From Candidatus Hydrogenedentota bacterium (lineage in GTDB: Bacteria > Hydrogenedentota > Hydrogenedentia > Hydrogenedentales > JAJRTN01): 62,134 nucleotides of DNA. Location of the stretch: contig JAJRTN010000167.1 of assembly GCA_024278275.1 (NCBI GenBank), forward strand, positions 1-62,134. Direction: 5' to 3'. The translations under genes and the position numbers were made by a program. Each line of letters opens with the position of its first letter. Position 1 is the stretch's first letter. The notes beneath the pieces were generated by a model. The model saw only the letters and a list, made by a program, of their open reading frames with translations, ran no database searches and was not told the origin of the DNA. Shown here in pieces: positions 61,950 to 62,134 of the stretch.

Positions 61950-62134
61950 TGATATGGACCGACCTTTTCAACCCCTTATTCCAAAGCCGATTTTATTGAT
62001 TGATTGATTTCTATGGAGGTGGCTTGAAGGGGAGCCTGGAGAAGGCGGACGAGGACGGTTGCTTCGACGACGTGTCACTCTGATATGCGCGGGTTACGTC
62101 TGAAATCAGACGCAGTGCCGCATGACAGTGCTCC
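61950..62134. other. Right end of the window, nothing recognised
   Basis: The last 185 bases hold a short AT-rich run with TGATTGATTGATT and a GGAGGTGG, but no supported gene reaches the edge on either strand. Confidence 0.5.

Overview
The window is GC-rich and tightly packed with about 44 protein genes. No rRNA, tRNA, CRISPR array, transposase or integrase is visible. The cell envelope is that of a diderm (Gram-negative) bacterium: there is a PilQ secretin, an AsmA/TamB-like protein, lipoproteins with a lipobox, a SPOR protein and a periplasmic PpiC foldase. The gene stock includes Tat-exported Cys-type sulfatases, Gfo/Idh/MocA oxidoreductases, a DUF1080 protein, beta-helix and GH42-like secreted proteins, an ECF sigma factor paired with a VWA anti-sigma protein, and a bacterial XPB helicase. 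This mix resembles Candidatus Hydrogenedentota or a neighbour of the Planctomycetota/Lentisphaerota. That placement is an inference from gene content, not a phylogeny.

Layout. 1-7.9 kb: a lipoprotein cut by the window edge, an aldo/keto reductase, an oxidoreductase, an overlapping sulfatase/cardiolipin synthase pair, then a small lipoprotein and an unknown membrane protein set among palindromic repeats. 7.9-12.2 kb: a fusion of a fucokinase-like GHMP kinase with a UDPGP-type nucleotidyltransferase, with a GalU-like nucleotidyltransferase directly upstream; together they look like a sugar-nucleotide activation unit. 12.5-26.3 kb: a GH-like secreted protein, then a block holding an XPB-partner-like protein (Helicase_C_3 type), a PilZ protein, a membrane protein, AddA, AddB and XPB, most simply read as a DNA break repair or processing region. 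26.4-32.1 kb: ECF sigma with its membrane anti-sigma/VWA partner, DUF1080, DUF374 acyltransferase and a PanE-like reductase. 32.2-37.7 kb: SPOR protein, zinc-ribbon protein, AsmA-like protein and recA. 38-53 kb: secreted carbohydrate-related proteins, DusB, a second sulfatase, two more Gfo/Idh/MocA enzymes and a PpiC foldase. 53-55.2 kb: polyprenyl synthase and glycosyltransferase. 55.5-61 kb: a type IV pilus operon pilM-N-O-(P)-Q with its own promoter and a perfect terminator, then an esterase.

Three observations stand out. (1) A conserved partly palindromic upstream element (about TGAAAA-N5-TTTTCGCAAATG) lies 38-39 nt upstream of the -10 box of at least three unrelated genes, and possibly a fourth. 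This suggests an unrecognised regulon. (2) Inverted arrays with a 9-10 nt period sit directly after the 3' ends of three genes. (3) pilM carries an in-frame TAA exactly where the family is expected to continue. The kinase-UDPGP fusion and the Helicase_C_3/AddAB/XPB neighbourhood are the best candidates for new biochemistry.
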